From Eubacteriales Family XIII. Incertae Sedis bacterium (lineage in GTDB: Bacteria; Bacillota; Clostridia; Peptostreptococcales; Anaerovoracaceae): a stretch of DNA of 8,875 nucleotides. A program made the translations under genes and the position numbers. Below, piece after piece: positions 1-4,847 of this stretch; positions within the stretch are counted from its first letter, which is position 1, and every line of letters begins with the position of its first letter. The notes under the pieces are model-generated. The model was given only the letters and a program-made list of their open reading frames with translations, did no database searches and was not told the origin of the DNA. The DNA is taken from contig JAIRPC010000156.1 in NCBI GenBank assembly GCA_031257215.1, positions 1 through 8,875 on the forward strand. Direction: 5' to 3'.

Positions 1-1
1 A

Positions 2-36
2 AAACGCCTGTCCAAATATATTTTGAACAGGCGTTT
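2..36. terminator. Hairpin, possible terminator of an upstream gene
   Basis: Bases 2-11 (AAACGCCTGT) are the exact reverse complement of 27-36, giving a 10-bp stem around a 15-base loop. The right side runs into T34-T36, then AC, then a run of five T (39-43). The A-rich left and T-rich right flanks suit an intrinsic terminator for a gene lying before the window. The loop is long for a terminator, and the right arm is also a LexA-box match, so the inverted repeat may instead be, or also be, an operator pair. Confidence 0.5.
25..36 (+). promoter_or_regulatory. LexA operator (SOS box), upstream copy
   Basis: GAACAGGCGTTT fits the Gram-positive SOS-box consensus GAACRNRYGTTY at every one of 12 positions. 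It overlaps the proposed -35 element of the lexA promoter by three bases, so LexA bound here could block RNA polymerase. This is the usual autoregulation of lexA. The match is read directly from the sequence; binding is inferred. Confidence 0.65.
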
Positions 37-62
37 ACTTTTTGTAACCCCTGTGTTATTAT
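34..62 (+). promoter_or_regulatory. Probable lexA promoter
   Basis: TTTACT (34-39, 4 of 6 to TTGACA) and TATTAT (57-62, 5 of 6 to TATAAT) are 17 bases apart. Transcription would start near 68-70, about 43 bases before the lexA start codon. The SOS-box matches at 25-36 and 70-81 bracket this promoter. Confidence 0.55.
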
Positions 63-69
63 ATAGAAA

Positions 70-81
70 GAAAATATGTTC
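70..81 (+). promoter_or_regulatory. LexA operator (SOS box), downstream copy
   Basis: GAAAATATGTTC differs from the ideal Gram-positive SOS box GAACATATGTTC at one base (position 4, C to A). It sits just after the -10 element, around the expected transcription start. Its centre is 45 bases from that of the upstream box. The box contains the ATG at 76, which argues against that codon being the lexA start. Confidence 0.6.
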
Positions 82-111
82 CCCTATGAACGGAGATACA
101 CGGAGGGTATT

Positions 112-750
112 ATGGAAGAATTGAAAACAAGAGAACGCCAGATACTGGACTTCATGAAACAGCAGATAGCGCGCAAGGGATACCCGCCGACGGTCAGGGA
201 GATCAACGCCGCGCTAGGCATCAAGTCCACATCCACCACGCACAAGGACATAGAGCGCATAGAGAGCAAGGGTTATATCAAGAAAGACCCGTCCAAGCCC
301 CGCGCCATCATGATCACGGATTCGTCGGACACGGGCGCGGCAGGCGGCGTCGGCACGGAGCGGCACGACATCATAGACATCCCGCTGGTAGGGCGCATCG
401 CGGCGGGCGAGCCCATCACGTCTGTACAGAACATAGAGGAGTACGTCCCCGTGCCCGCGTCATACGTGAAGGGCGAGAATTTCATGCTGAAAGTGCAGGG
501 CGACAGCATGGTGGACGCTGGCATACTCGACGGCGACCTCATACTGGTGCAACAGCAGCAGACCGCCGACAACGGCGACATAGTGGTGGCGATGATAGAC
601 GGCTTCGAGAGCGAAGCCACGGTCAAGACCTTCTACAAGGAGGAGGACCACATCCGGTTGCAGCCGCAGAACAGCACCATGAGCCCCATTATAGTGAACG
701 ACGTAGCGATACTCGGCAAGGTCAGAGGGGTGTTTCGATATCTGAACTAA
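112..750 (+). CDS. lexA: LexA, SOS response transcriptional repressor
   Basis: LexA represses DNA-damage genes and inactivates itself by RecA-stimulated autocleavage. The 212-residue product is close to the usual 200-210. Residues 1-65 form the winged-helix DNA-binding domain, with the typical N-terminal TRERQILDF and GYPPTVREI. Residues about 88-212 form the S24 peptidase-like domain. The cleavage site is Ala98-Gly99 in RIAAGE, the catalytic serine is Ser132 (GDSM) and the catalytic lysine is Lys172 (EATVK). The ATG at 112 is preferred because GGAGG at 102-106 precedes it by five bases and family members begin at this point. An in-frame ATG at 76 would add 12 residues but lies in an operator and has no good ribosome binding site. 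Two SOS-box matches upstream indicate autoregulation. Confidence 0.96.
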   Translation: MEELKTRERQILDFMKQQIARKGYPPTVREINAALGIKSTSTTHKDIERIESKGYIKKDPSKPRAIMITDSSDTGAAGGVGTERHDIIDIPLVGRIAAGEPITSVQNIEEYVPVPASYVKGENFMLKVQGDSMVDAGILDGDLILVQQQQTADNGDIVVAMIDGFESEATVKTFYKEEDHIRLQPQNSTMSPIIVNDVAILGKVRGVFRYLN

Positions 751-777
751 GACTCCTGATTTTTTTCTTCACGACAC

Positions 778-806
778 TTGCTTGTGCGGGCACATTGTGA
801 TAAAAT
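778..806 (+). promoter_or_regulatory. Probable secG promoter, extended -10 type
   Basis: TAAAAT at 801-806 is preceded by TG at 798-799, an extended -10 arrangement. A weak -35 (TTGCTT, 778-783) lies 17 bases upstream. The site falls in the short gap after lexA and would give a leader of roughly 45 bases before the secG GTG. No convincing terminator stem is visible after lexA, although 760-768 is T-rich. Confidence 0.5.
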
Positions 807-857
807 TATCAAAGTTTGCGGCCTCGGTGCCGCTGTGACAATGATTGGAGGTATATA

Positions 858-1097
858 GTGGAACTTGTGTTGAAGATATTGCTGCTTGTGGCGTGCGTGG
901 TCATGATTGCCAGCGTCCTGTTGCAACAGGGCAACAGCGCGGGGCTTTCCGGTTCGATCGGCGGCGGCGCGGAGCAGTTGTTCGGCAAGAAAAAGAGCCG
1001 AGGGTATGAATCCATACTCACGAAAGTGACACTGGGCGGCGCGGTTGTTTTTATCGTCTGCTCGATCATCATCGTGGGACTCGAAAGCCATAAGTAA
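858..1097 (+). CDS. secG: SecG, preprotein translocase subunit
   Basis: SecG is the small auxiliary subunit of the SecYEG channel in the cytoplasmic membrane and helps SecA-driven export. The 79-residue product has the family layout: a membrane helix at about 3-22, a glycine-rich cytoplasmic loop (LLQQGNSAGLSGSIGGG, then FGKKKSRG at 42-49), and a second helix at about 54-74. I chose the GTG at 858 because GGAGG at 847-851 precedes it by six bases and the hydrophobic helix starts at once, as in homologues. Longer in-frame readings from 816 add an unsupported Arg/Cys-rich stretch and lack a ribosome binding site. The gene appears to have its own promoter. Confidence 0.93.
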   Translation: MELVLKILLLVACVVMIASVLLQQGNSAGLSGSIGGGAEQLFGKKKSRGYESILTKVTLGGAVVFIVCSIIIVGLESHK

Positions 1098-1150
1098 GGG
1101 CGGTTTGCCGCAGAGAGATCTGCTCTTCGGGACAATATAACGGAGGGGTC

Positions 1151-1204
1151 GTGGTTGCGGGCTTTATAGCGCTCGTATGTCAGACTCCTTTTTGTAAGCG
1201 ATAA
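1151..1204 (+). CDS. Doubtful 17-residue ORF with strong ribosome binding site
   Basis: A GTG at 1151 opens 17 codons ending at TAA (1202-1204). It is preceded by GGAGGGG at 1142-1148, whose GGAGG core lies four bases from the GTG. The peptide reads VVAGFIALVCQTPFCKR, with a short hydrophobic part and two cysteines. I do not recognise it. It may be a small peptide, a leader peptide, or a chance ORF beside a purine-rich tract. It lies between secG and the OadG-like gene, in a spacer with no other gene. Confidence 0.2.
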   Translation: MVAGFIALVCQTPFCKR

Positions 1205-1208
1205 TTTA

Positions 1209-1236
1209 TTGGCAATGATATTTTAAGCTATATTTT
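1209..1236 (+). promoter_or_regulatory. Possible promoter for the oadG-oadB pair
   Basis: TTGGCA (1209-1214, 5 of 6 to the -35 consensus) and TATTTT (1231-1236, 4 of 6 to -10) are 16 bases apart in a markedly AT-rich stretch. The start would fall about 20 bases before the OadG-like gene. A nine-T run (1233-1241) makes the -10 placement uncertain. Confidence 0.35.
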
Positions 1237-1261
1237 TTTTTGTGTGTTAGGAGAGTTTGTT

Positions 1262-1423
1262 ATGGGTGAACAAGTATTACAGGCGCTTTTCGTCATTATG
1301 GTCGTGTTCCTCGTGCTCGTCATCCTGTACGCGCTCATAAAGGTCTTTACGGCCATAGTGAGAAGCGTGGAGGTGCATATCCTGAGCAGAGGCAGCGCTG
1401 ACGTGAAGAAAGGAGGGGCATGA
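1262..1423 (+). CDS. OadG-like small membrane subunit of a sodium-pump decarboxylase
   Basis: This 53-residue protein has one strongly hydrophobic helix (about residues 8-30) near the N-terminus and a short, basic hydrophilic tail ending KKGGA. That is the plan of the gamma subunits (OadG family) of sodium-translocating decarboxylases, which anchor the complex and help assemble alpha with beta. The call rests mainly on this layout and on the OadB-family gene that starts where it stops; the sequence itself is too short for a certain family call. The ATG at 1262 has AGGAG at 1249-1253, eight bases away. The stop codon overlaps the ATGATG of the next gene, which suggests translational coupling. 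OadG proteins are often about 80 residues or more, so this is a short member. Confidence 0.65.
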   Translation: MGEQVLQALFVIMVVFLVLVILYALIKVFTAIVRSVEVHILSRGSADVKKGGA

Positions 1424-2607
1424 TGTTCGTGGAATCATTTTCGAAATTAGTCAATATGTCGGGCTTCGTGAATATGACATGGCAACAGCTGGTCATGATG
1501 TTCATTTCGGCGATCCTCATATACCTCGCCATCAAGAAACAGTACGAGCCGCTTTTGTTGCTCCCCATAGCGTTCGGCATGATGCTGACCAACCTGCCGC
1601 TGAGCGAGCTGATGCACATGGAATTATTTACGCCGCCGGCAGGTCATGAGGCGGGTTTTCACATTATTTTTCAAGAGGTGGTAGAGAAAGGCGGTCTGCT
1701 TGACTTCCTGTACCTCGGCGTGAAACTCGGCATCTATCCGTCACTCATATTCCTGGGCGTCGGCGCGATGACCGATTTCGGCCCGCTGATCGCGCGCCCT
1801 TCCTCGCTGTTCATGGGCGCGGGCGCACAGTTCGGCATCGCGATGGCGTTCATGATCGCTCTTGGTCTTGGGTTCGATGCCCAGGAAGCCGGCTCGATAG
1901 GCATCATCGGCGGGGCTGATGGCCCGACCGCCATATTCCTCACATCGAAGCTCGCGCCGCATCTGCTCGCGCCAATAGCGGTCGCGGCGTACTCGTATAT
2001 GGCGCTGATACCGCTCATACAGCCGCCGTTCATGAAGCTGCTCACGACAAATAAGGAGCGCGTGGTCAAAATGGAACAGCTGCGCCCCGTGTCGAAGCTC
2101 GAAAAGATCTGCTTCGCCGTCGTGGTGGCGGTTCTCGTCATTCTGCTTCTGCCGTCGGTCGCGCCGCTTATCGGCATGCTCATGCTCGGCAACCTGTTCC
2201 GCGAGTCGGGCGTGGTCGCAAGGCTTTCGGACACAGTGCAGAACGCGCTCATCAACATAGTGACCATATTCCTCGGCGTCACGGTCGGCGCGACTGCCGT
2301 CGGCGAGAATTTCCTCGCGCCGTCAACTATTAAAATAATCGTGCTGGGGCTGGTCGCGTTCATGTTCAGCACCATCGGCGGGCTGCTGATCGGCAAGCTC
2401 ATGTACGTGCTGACGGGATGCAAGATCAACCCGCTTATAGGCTCGGCGGGCGTGTCGGCCGTGCCTATGGCGGCGCGCGTATCGCAGATCGTGGGGCAGA
2501 AGTACAACCCCGCGAACTACCTGCTCATGCACGCAATGGGACCGAATGTGGCGGGCGTCATAGGCTCGGCGGTAGCGGCAGGCACGTTGCTCGCGCAGTT
2601 CCTATAA
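1423..2607 (+). CDS. oadB: Sodium-ion-translocating decarboxylase beta subunit, OadB family
   Basis: OadB-family proteins are the membrane subunit that couples decarboxylation of carboxybiotin to sodium export. The product is 394 residues with many membrane helices. The residues known to matter in Klebsiella OadB are present at matching spacing: Asp166 in GGADGPT (Asp203), Tyr192 (Tyr229), then Asn336, Gly340, Ser345 and Arg352 in NPLIGSAGVSAVPMAAR (Asn373, Gly377, Ser382, Arg389). The protein should therefore be active. The substrate (oxaloacetate, methylmalonyl-CoA or glutaconyl-CoA) cannot be told from beta alone, so the symbol names the family. No alpha or biotin-carrier gene lies in the window. 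Two adjacent ATGs (1420 and 1423) are possible; AGGAGG at 1411-1416 is six bases from 1423 and only three from 1420, favouring 1423. It is probably co-translated with the preceding small gene. Confidence 0.93.
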   Translation: MFVESFSKLVNMSGFVNMTWQQLVMMFISAILIYLAIKKQYEPLLLLPIAFGMMLTNLPLSELMHMELFTPPAGHEAGFHIIFQEVVEKGGLLDFLYLGVKLGIYPSLIFLGVGAMTDFGPLIARPSSLFMGAGAQFGIAMAFMIALGLGFDAQEAGSIGIIGGADGPTAIFLTSKLAPHLLAPIAVAAYSYMALIPLIQPPFMKLLTTNKERVVKMEQLRPVSKLEKICFAVVVAVLVILLLPSVAPLIGMLMLGNLFRESGVVARLSDTVQNALINIVTIFLGVTVGATAVGENFLAPSTIKIIVLGLVAFMFSTIGGLLIGKLMYVLTGCKINPLIGSAGVSAVPMAARVSQIVGQKYNPANYLLMHAMGPNVAGVIGSAVAAGTLLAQFL

Positions 2608-2615
2608 TAATTTCG

Positions 2616-2642
2616 GATTGCGATATCATGGATTTCGCAATC
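2616..2642. repeat. Hairpin just after oadB, without a T-tract
   Basis: GATTGCGA (2616-2623) and TCGCAATC (2635-2642) form a perfect 8-bp stem with an 11-base loop, eight bases after the oadB stop. No T-run follows on either strand, so it is not a standard intrinsic terminator. It could protect the 3' end of the oadB mRNA or assist termination by another route. Confidence 0.5.
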
Positions 2643-2683
2643 AAGGAAACCATCCACTTTAAGTGCGTGCCAACAAAAAACTT

Positions 2684-2713
2684 TTGACAAGCCGCACAAA
2701 AAGATGGTATGAT
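2684..2713 (+). promoter_or_regulatory. Strong promoter of the infC-rpmI-rplT operon
   Basis: TTGACA (2684-2689) is a perfect -35. TATGAT (2708-2713) is 5 of 6 to the -10 and carries an extended TG (2705-2706). The spacing is 18 bases. It is among the best vegetative promoters in the window and fits a highly expressed translation operon. Transcription should begin near 2720, giving a leader of about 260 bases. Confidence 0.85.
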
Positions 2714-2719
2714 ATTAAA

Positions 2720-2967
2720 GGTTGAGAGATGTTCTCGACTGATTGCAAAAGCAGAAGTATTCCGCTTCTCACCTCGTCGGCATGGGCAGGCAGGTCGGTC
2801 AAACTACTTGCGCGATATGCGCCTGAGTGAGCGATTGGAGCGGATACCTATGTATCCGCTTTTTTGTGCGCTGCGGCGCACAGGCAAAGCGGTGATGGAA
2901 TATTACAGTTACAGAGTTATTTGAGAAGAATTTTTTCCGGAATCAACTGCGGAGAAAAGACACACAA
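2720..2967 (+). promoter_or_regulatory. infC leader RNA with attenuator, probably L20-leader type
   Basis: The untranslated leader holds several structures. A 5' hairpin pairs GTTGAGA (2721-2727) with TCTCGAC (2733-2739), including one G-T wobble. A small stem pairs AGAAG (2753-2757) with CTTCT (2765-2769). The intrinsic terminator lies at 2839-2865. The segment GTATTCCGCT (2757-2766) can pair with the terminator's 5' arm AGCGGATAC (2839-2847) with one bulged T, and CTCAC (2768-2772) can pair with GTGAG (2827-2831). That makes a long antiterminator helix which excludes the terminator. A further 7-bp hairpin (TGTGCGC 2865-2871 with GCGCACA 2876-2882) follows. In Bacillus subtilis the infC leader is controlled by ribosomal protein L20 through attenuation. 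The position and fold here suggest the same system, but I cannot run a covariance-model search. Confidence 0.72.
2839..2865 (+). terminator. Intrinsic terminator (attenuator) in the infC leader
   Basis: A perfect 9-bp stem (AGCGGATAC with GTATCCGCT), a CTAT loop and a run of T directly after the stem (2861-2865) make a textbook intrinsic terminator. It lies about 120 bases before infC and inside its transcript, so it must be a conditional stop. Its 5' arm can pair instead with 2757-2766. Confidence 0.9.
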
Positions 2968-2985
2968 AGGAGGTGTTACCAAATC
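2968..2985 (+). promoter_or_regulatory. infC ribosome binding site and ATC start codon
   Basis: AGGAGG (2968-2973), within AAAGGAGGTG, is an exact Shine-Dalgarno sequence. Nine bases later comes ATC (2983-2985), in frame with IF3. No ATG, GTG or TTG occurs in frame between this site and 3106, yet the conserved IF3 N-terminus is encoded before 3106. The site therefore fixes ATC as the start. Confidence 0.85.
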
Positions 2986-3660
2986 GCCAGACAAACCAAC
3001 CCGCGCCACAGCAGAGGGCCGGCGCCAAAGGCCAACCCGATTAACGACGAGATAAGGTCAAACGAGCTTAGGGTCATTGACGATAACGGAGAGCAGGCCG
3101 GCATCATGTTGCGTGAAACGGCGTTACAGTTTGCGGACAGCCGCAATCTGGATCTCGTTCTCATCTCCCCCAACGCCAGCCCGCCGGTGGCTCGCGTCAT
3201 GGATTACGGGAAATACAGATACGAACAACAAAAAAGGGAAAAAGAGGCGAAGAAGAAACAGAAGGTCATTCAGGTCAAGGAAGTCAGGCTCAGCCCTTCG
3301 ATAGAGGTTCACGACCTCGAAGTGAAAGCCTCTCATGCCGTAAAATTCCTGAACGACGAGGATAAGGTAAAGGTCAGCCTCAGGTTTCGCGGCAGGGAAC
3401 GCGGCAGGACGGAGAAGGGCTTCGAGGTCATGGAGCGTTTTGCCGAGTTCGTCAAGGACAGCGGCGCACCGGAGAAAAGGGCCGCTTTCGAGGGGCGCAA
3501 CCTGGTGATGATCCTAGCCCCGCTCACGGAGAAAGAGCGGCGCGTGAAAGCGAAGACAGCAGATGGCCAGGAACGCGCCAAGGACGGAGCGGAACCAGCC
3601 AAGGCCAAGGCCGCGCAGCCACGGGGCGCGGAGCAGGACAGCACGGACAGTAAAGCATAG
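2983..3660 (+). CDS. infC: Translation initiation factor IF-3, starting at a rare ATC codon
   Basis: IF3 binds the 30S subunit, blocks premature 50S joining and checks the start codon and initiator tRNA. From the ATC at 2983 the product is 225 residues. The N-domain includes PINDEIRSNELRVIDDNGEQ (19-38) and runs to the conserved DYGKYRYE (74-81). A lysine-rich linker (about 82-94) leads to the C-domain, VKEVRLSPSIEVHD (98-111) to LAPLTEKE (178-185). A first ATG occurs only at 3106 (residue 42), which would delete part of the N-domain. Rare start codons (ATT in Escherichia coli) are known for infC and give autoregulation, because IF3 rejects non-standard starts. The 38-residue Lys/Ala/Glu-rich tail (188-225) is longer than in typical IF3. 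It leads the operon with rpmI and rplT. Confidence 0.95.
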   Translation: MARQTNPRHSRGPAPKANPINDEIRSNELRVIDDNGEQAGIMLRETALQFADSRNLDLVLISPNASPPVARVMDYGKYRYEQQKREKEAKKKQKVIQVKEVRLSPSIEVHDLEVKASHAVKFLNDEDKVKVSLRFRGRERGRTEKGFEVMERFAEFVKDSGAPEKRAAFEGRNLVMILAPLTEKERRVKAKTADGQERAKDGAEPAKAKAAQPRGAEQDSTDSKA

Positions 3661-3678
3661 CAGAATAAGGAGAAACGC

Positions 3679-3876
3679 ATGAAGAACAAGATGAAAACAC
3701 ACCGCGGCGCGGCAAAGCGCTTCAAGCTGACAGGCACGGGCAAGCTGAAAAGGAACAAGGCGTACAAGAGCCACATCCTGAACAAGAAGTCCGCGAAGCG
3801 CAAGAGGGGGCTACGCAAGGCGACGACGCTGACGTCAGCGGATCTGACGCGCATCAAGCGGGCGTTGGCCAAATAG
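3679..3876 (+). CDS. rpmI: 50S ribosomal protein bL35
   Basis: bL35 is a small, highly basic protein of the large ribosomal subunit. The 65-residue length is standard, as are the N-terminal MKNKMKTHRGAAKRFKLTGTG and the C-terminal LTSADLTRIKRALAK. A clear ribosome binding site AAGGAG (3667-3672) lies six bases before the ATG. The gene is 18 bases after infC and before rplT, the classic order of this operon, so it should be co-transcribed and share the leader attenuation control. Confidence 0.97.
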   Translation: MKNKMKTHRGAAKRFKLTGTGKLKRNKAYKSHILNKKSAKRKRGLRKATTLTSADLTRIKRALAK

Positions 3877-3884
3877 CTTCCAGC

Positions 3885-3923
3885 GGAACGATAGAACGAA
3901 AGAACGATTGAGCGATTAACGAT
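3885..3923 (+). repeat. Degenerate 8-base tandem repeat between rpmI and rplT
   Basis: Four octamers in a row (GGAACGAT, AGAACGAA, AGAACGAT, TGAGCGAT) are followed by TAACGAT. The shared core is GAACGAT. The array fills most of the 65-base gap and stops just before the rplT ribosome binding site. It looks like slippage-type expansion of a short unit; no function is evident. Confidence 0.7.
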
Positions 3924-3941
3924 GACACGAGGTAAAAAAAG

Positions 3942-4307
3942 ATGGCAAGAGTGAAAAAAGGCTTAGCAGCACACAAGAGGCACAAGAAGATACTTAGGCT
4001 GGCGAAGGGCTATTATGGGCAGAAGAGCAAGGTATTCCGCGCCGCGAACCCCGCCGTTATGCGCGCGCTCGCGTCGGCATATGTCGGGCGCAAGCACAAG
4101 AAACGCGATTTCAGGCGCCTTTGGATCGCCAGGATCAACGCGGGCGCAAGGATGAACGGCATATCGTACAGCCGCCTTATGAACGGGCTGAAAATATCGG
4201 GCATCGAGATCAACAGGAAGATGCTTTCAGAAATGGCCATATCCGACAGCGCAGGCTTCGCCCAGCTTTGTGAAAAAGCCAGGGTAGCGGTCGAGGGCAG
4301 CAGGTAA
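3942..4307 (+). CDS. rplT: 50S ribosomal protein bL20
   Basis: bL20 binds 23S rRNA early in 50S assembly and, in Bacillota and enterobacteria, represses its own operon by binding an rRNA-like site in the mRNA. The 121-residue length is normal. Family hallmarks are MARVKKGLAAHKRHKKIL at the start, AKGYYGQKSKVFRAANPAVM, KKRDFRRLWIARINAGARMNGISYS (46-70) and LSEMAISD near the end. GAGG at 3929-3932 lies nine bases before the ATG. Its own product is the likely effector of the infC leader attenuator. A degenerate tandem repeat separates it from rpmI. No terminator is visible between this gene and nrdR, six bases on. Confidence 0.97.
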   Translation: MARVKKGLAAHKRHKKILRLAKGYYGQKSKVFRAANPAVMRALASAYVGRKHKKRDFRRLWIARINAGARMNGISYSRLMNGLKISGIEINRKMLSEMAISDSAGFAQLCEKARVAVEGSR

Positions 4308-4313
4308 TACGCC

Positions 4314-4847
4314 ATGCGCTGCCCATTCTGCGGGAACGACGATACGAAGGTCATAGATTCCAGGCCGACTGAGGAGGGCCAGGCCATCAGGCGCCGCCGC
4401 GAGTGCGAAGCCTGCTCGAAGCGGTTCACGACCTATGAGAAGGTCGAGGAGATCACGCAGATGGTCGTCAAGAAAGACGGCAGCCGCGAGGCTTTCGACC
4501 GCAACAAGATGATGAATGGCATTATCAAGGCCTGCGAGAAGCGCCCCGTCCCTATGGCTGACATAGAGAAGATCGTCTACGAGATCGAGCGCGCGCTGAA
4601 CAACACCATGGAGAAAGAGATGGAGTCGTCCATCATCGGCGAGTACGTCATGGAGCATTTGAAGAATATCGACGACGTAGCGTTTGTCAGGTTCGCGTCA
4701 GTTTACAGGCGGTTCACGGACGCGGAGAGCTTCCGCGAGGAGATCGACAAGATACTCGGCAACAACAGCAAGATCGGGAAGCCGTCCCCGAAGCCCGGCC
4801 GCATCGATGCCGCGCCAGGCGAGGGCGGTGGCAGCGGTAACGAATGA
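4314..4847 (+). CDS. nrdR: NrdR, ribonucleotide reductase transcriptional repressor
   Basis: NrdR senses ATP/dATP and represses ribonucleotide reductase operons. The zinc ribbon is intact, with Cys3, Cys6, Cys31 and Cys34 (CPFC and CEAC), together with the DSR and RRRRECE signatures. The ATP-cone domain follows from about residue 46 (VVKKDGSREAFDRNKM at 51-66) to about 140, including DVAFVRFASVYRRF. The product is 177 residues against a usual 150-160; the extra part is a Gly/Pro-rich tail (about 153-177) that is probably disordered. The ribosome binding site is weak (AGG at 4302-4304) and the gap after rplT is only six bases, so translation may depend on the upstream gene. The stop overlaps the cmk start as ATGA. 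No NrdR box was noticed in the window. Confidence 0.95.
   Translation: MRCPFCGNDDTKVIDSRPTEEGQAIRRRRECEACSKRFTTYEKVEEITQMVVKKDGSREAFDRNKMMNGIIKACEKRPVPMADIEKIVYEIERALNNTMEKEMESSIIGEYVMEHLKNIDDVAFVRFASVYRRFTDAESFREEIDKILGNNSKIGKPSPKPGRIDAAPGEGGGSGNE

Noticed and set aside
78..91. GTTC-N6-GAAC inverted repeat near the lexA start
   Set aside because: Half-sites face the wrong way for the Gram-positive SOS box and the spacing fits no LexA consensus I know. The better box is 70-81.
76..111. Longer lexA start at the ATG at 76
   Set aside because: It lies inside an SOS-box match and near the expected transcription start, has no good ribosome binding site, and adds residues not typical of LexA. The ATG at 112 has GGAGG at good spacing.
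1100..1130. secG terminator from small stems (GCGG/CCGC and GCAGA-GAGA-TCTGC)
   Set aside because: The stems are only 4-5 bp and are followed by GACAATATAA, not a T-run.
1734..2507. 257-codon ORF on the - strand inside oadB
   Set aside because: It mirrors the GC-rich oadB reading frame and has no plausible ribosome binding site or recognisable protein. Similar antisense ORFs over cmk, radC, mreB and mreD were rejected for the same reason.
2709..2924. 71-codon ORF across the infC leader, ending in MEYYSYRVI
   Set aside because: It lies over the promoter, hairpins and terminator, has no ribosome binding site, and its product resembles no known protein. The Tyr-rich last nine codons (ATG at 2895) might suggest a leader peptide, but they follow the terminator and lack a clear Shine-Dalgarno.
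2720..2960. T-box riboswitch in the infC leader
   Set aside because: No T-box core (GGTGGNACCGCG) is visible, and the downstream genes are not aminoacyl-tRNA or amino-acid genes.
3106..3660. infC starting at the ATG at 3106
   Set aside because: It would remove conserved N-domain residues encoded by 3037-3105, and its ribosome binding site is poor compared with the one before ATC 2983.
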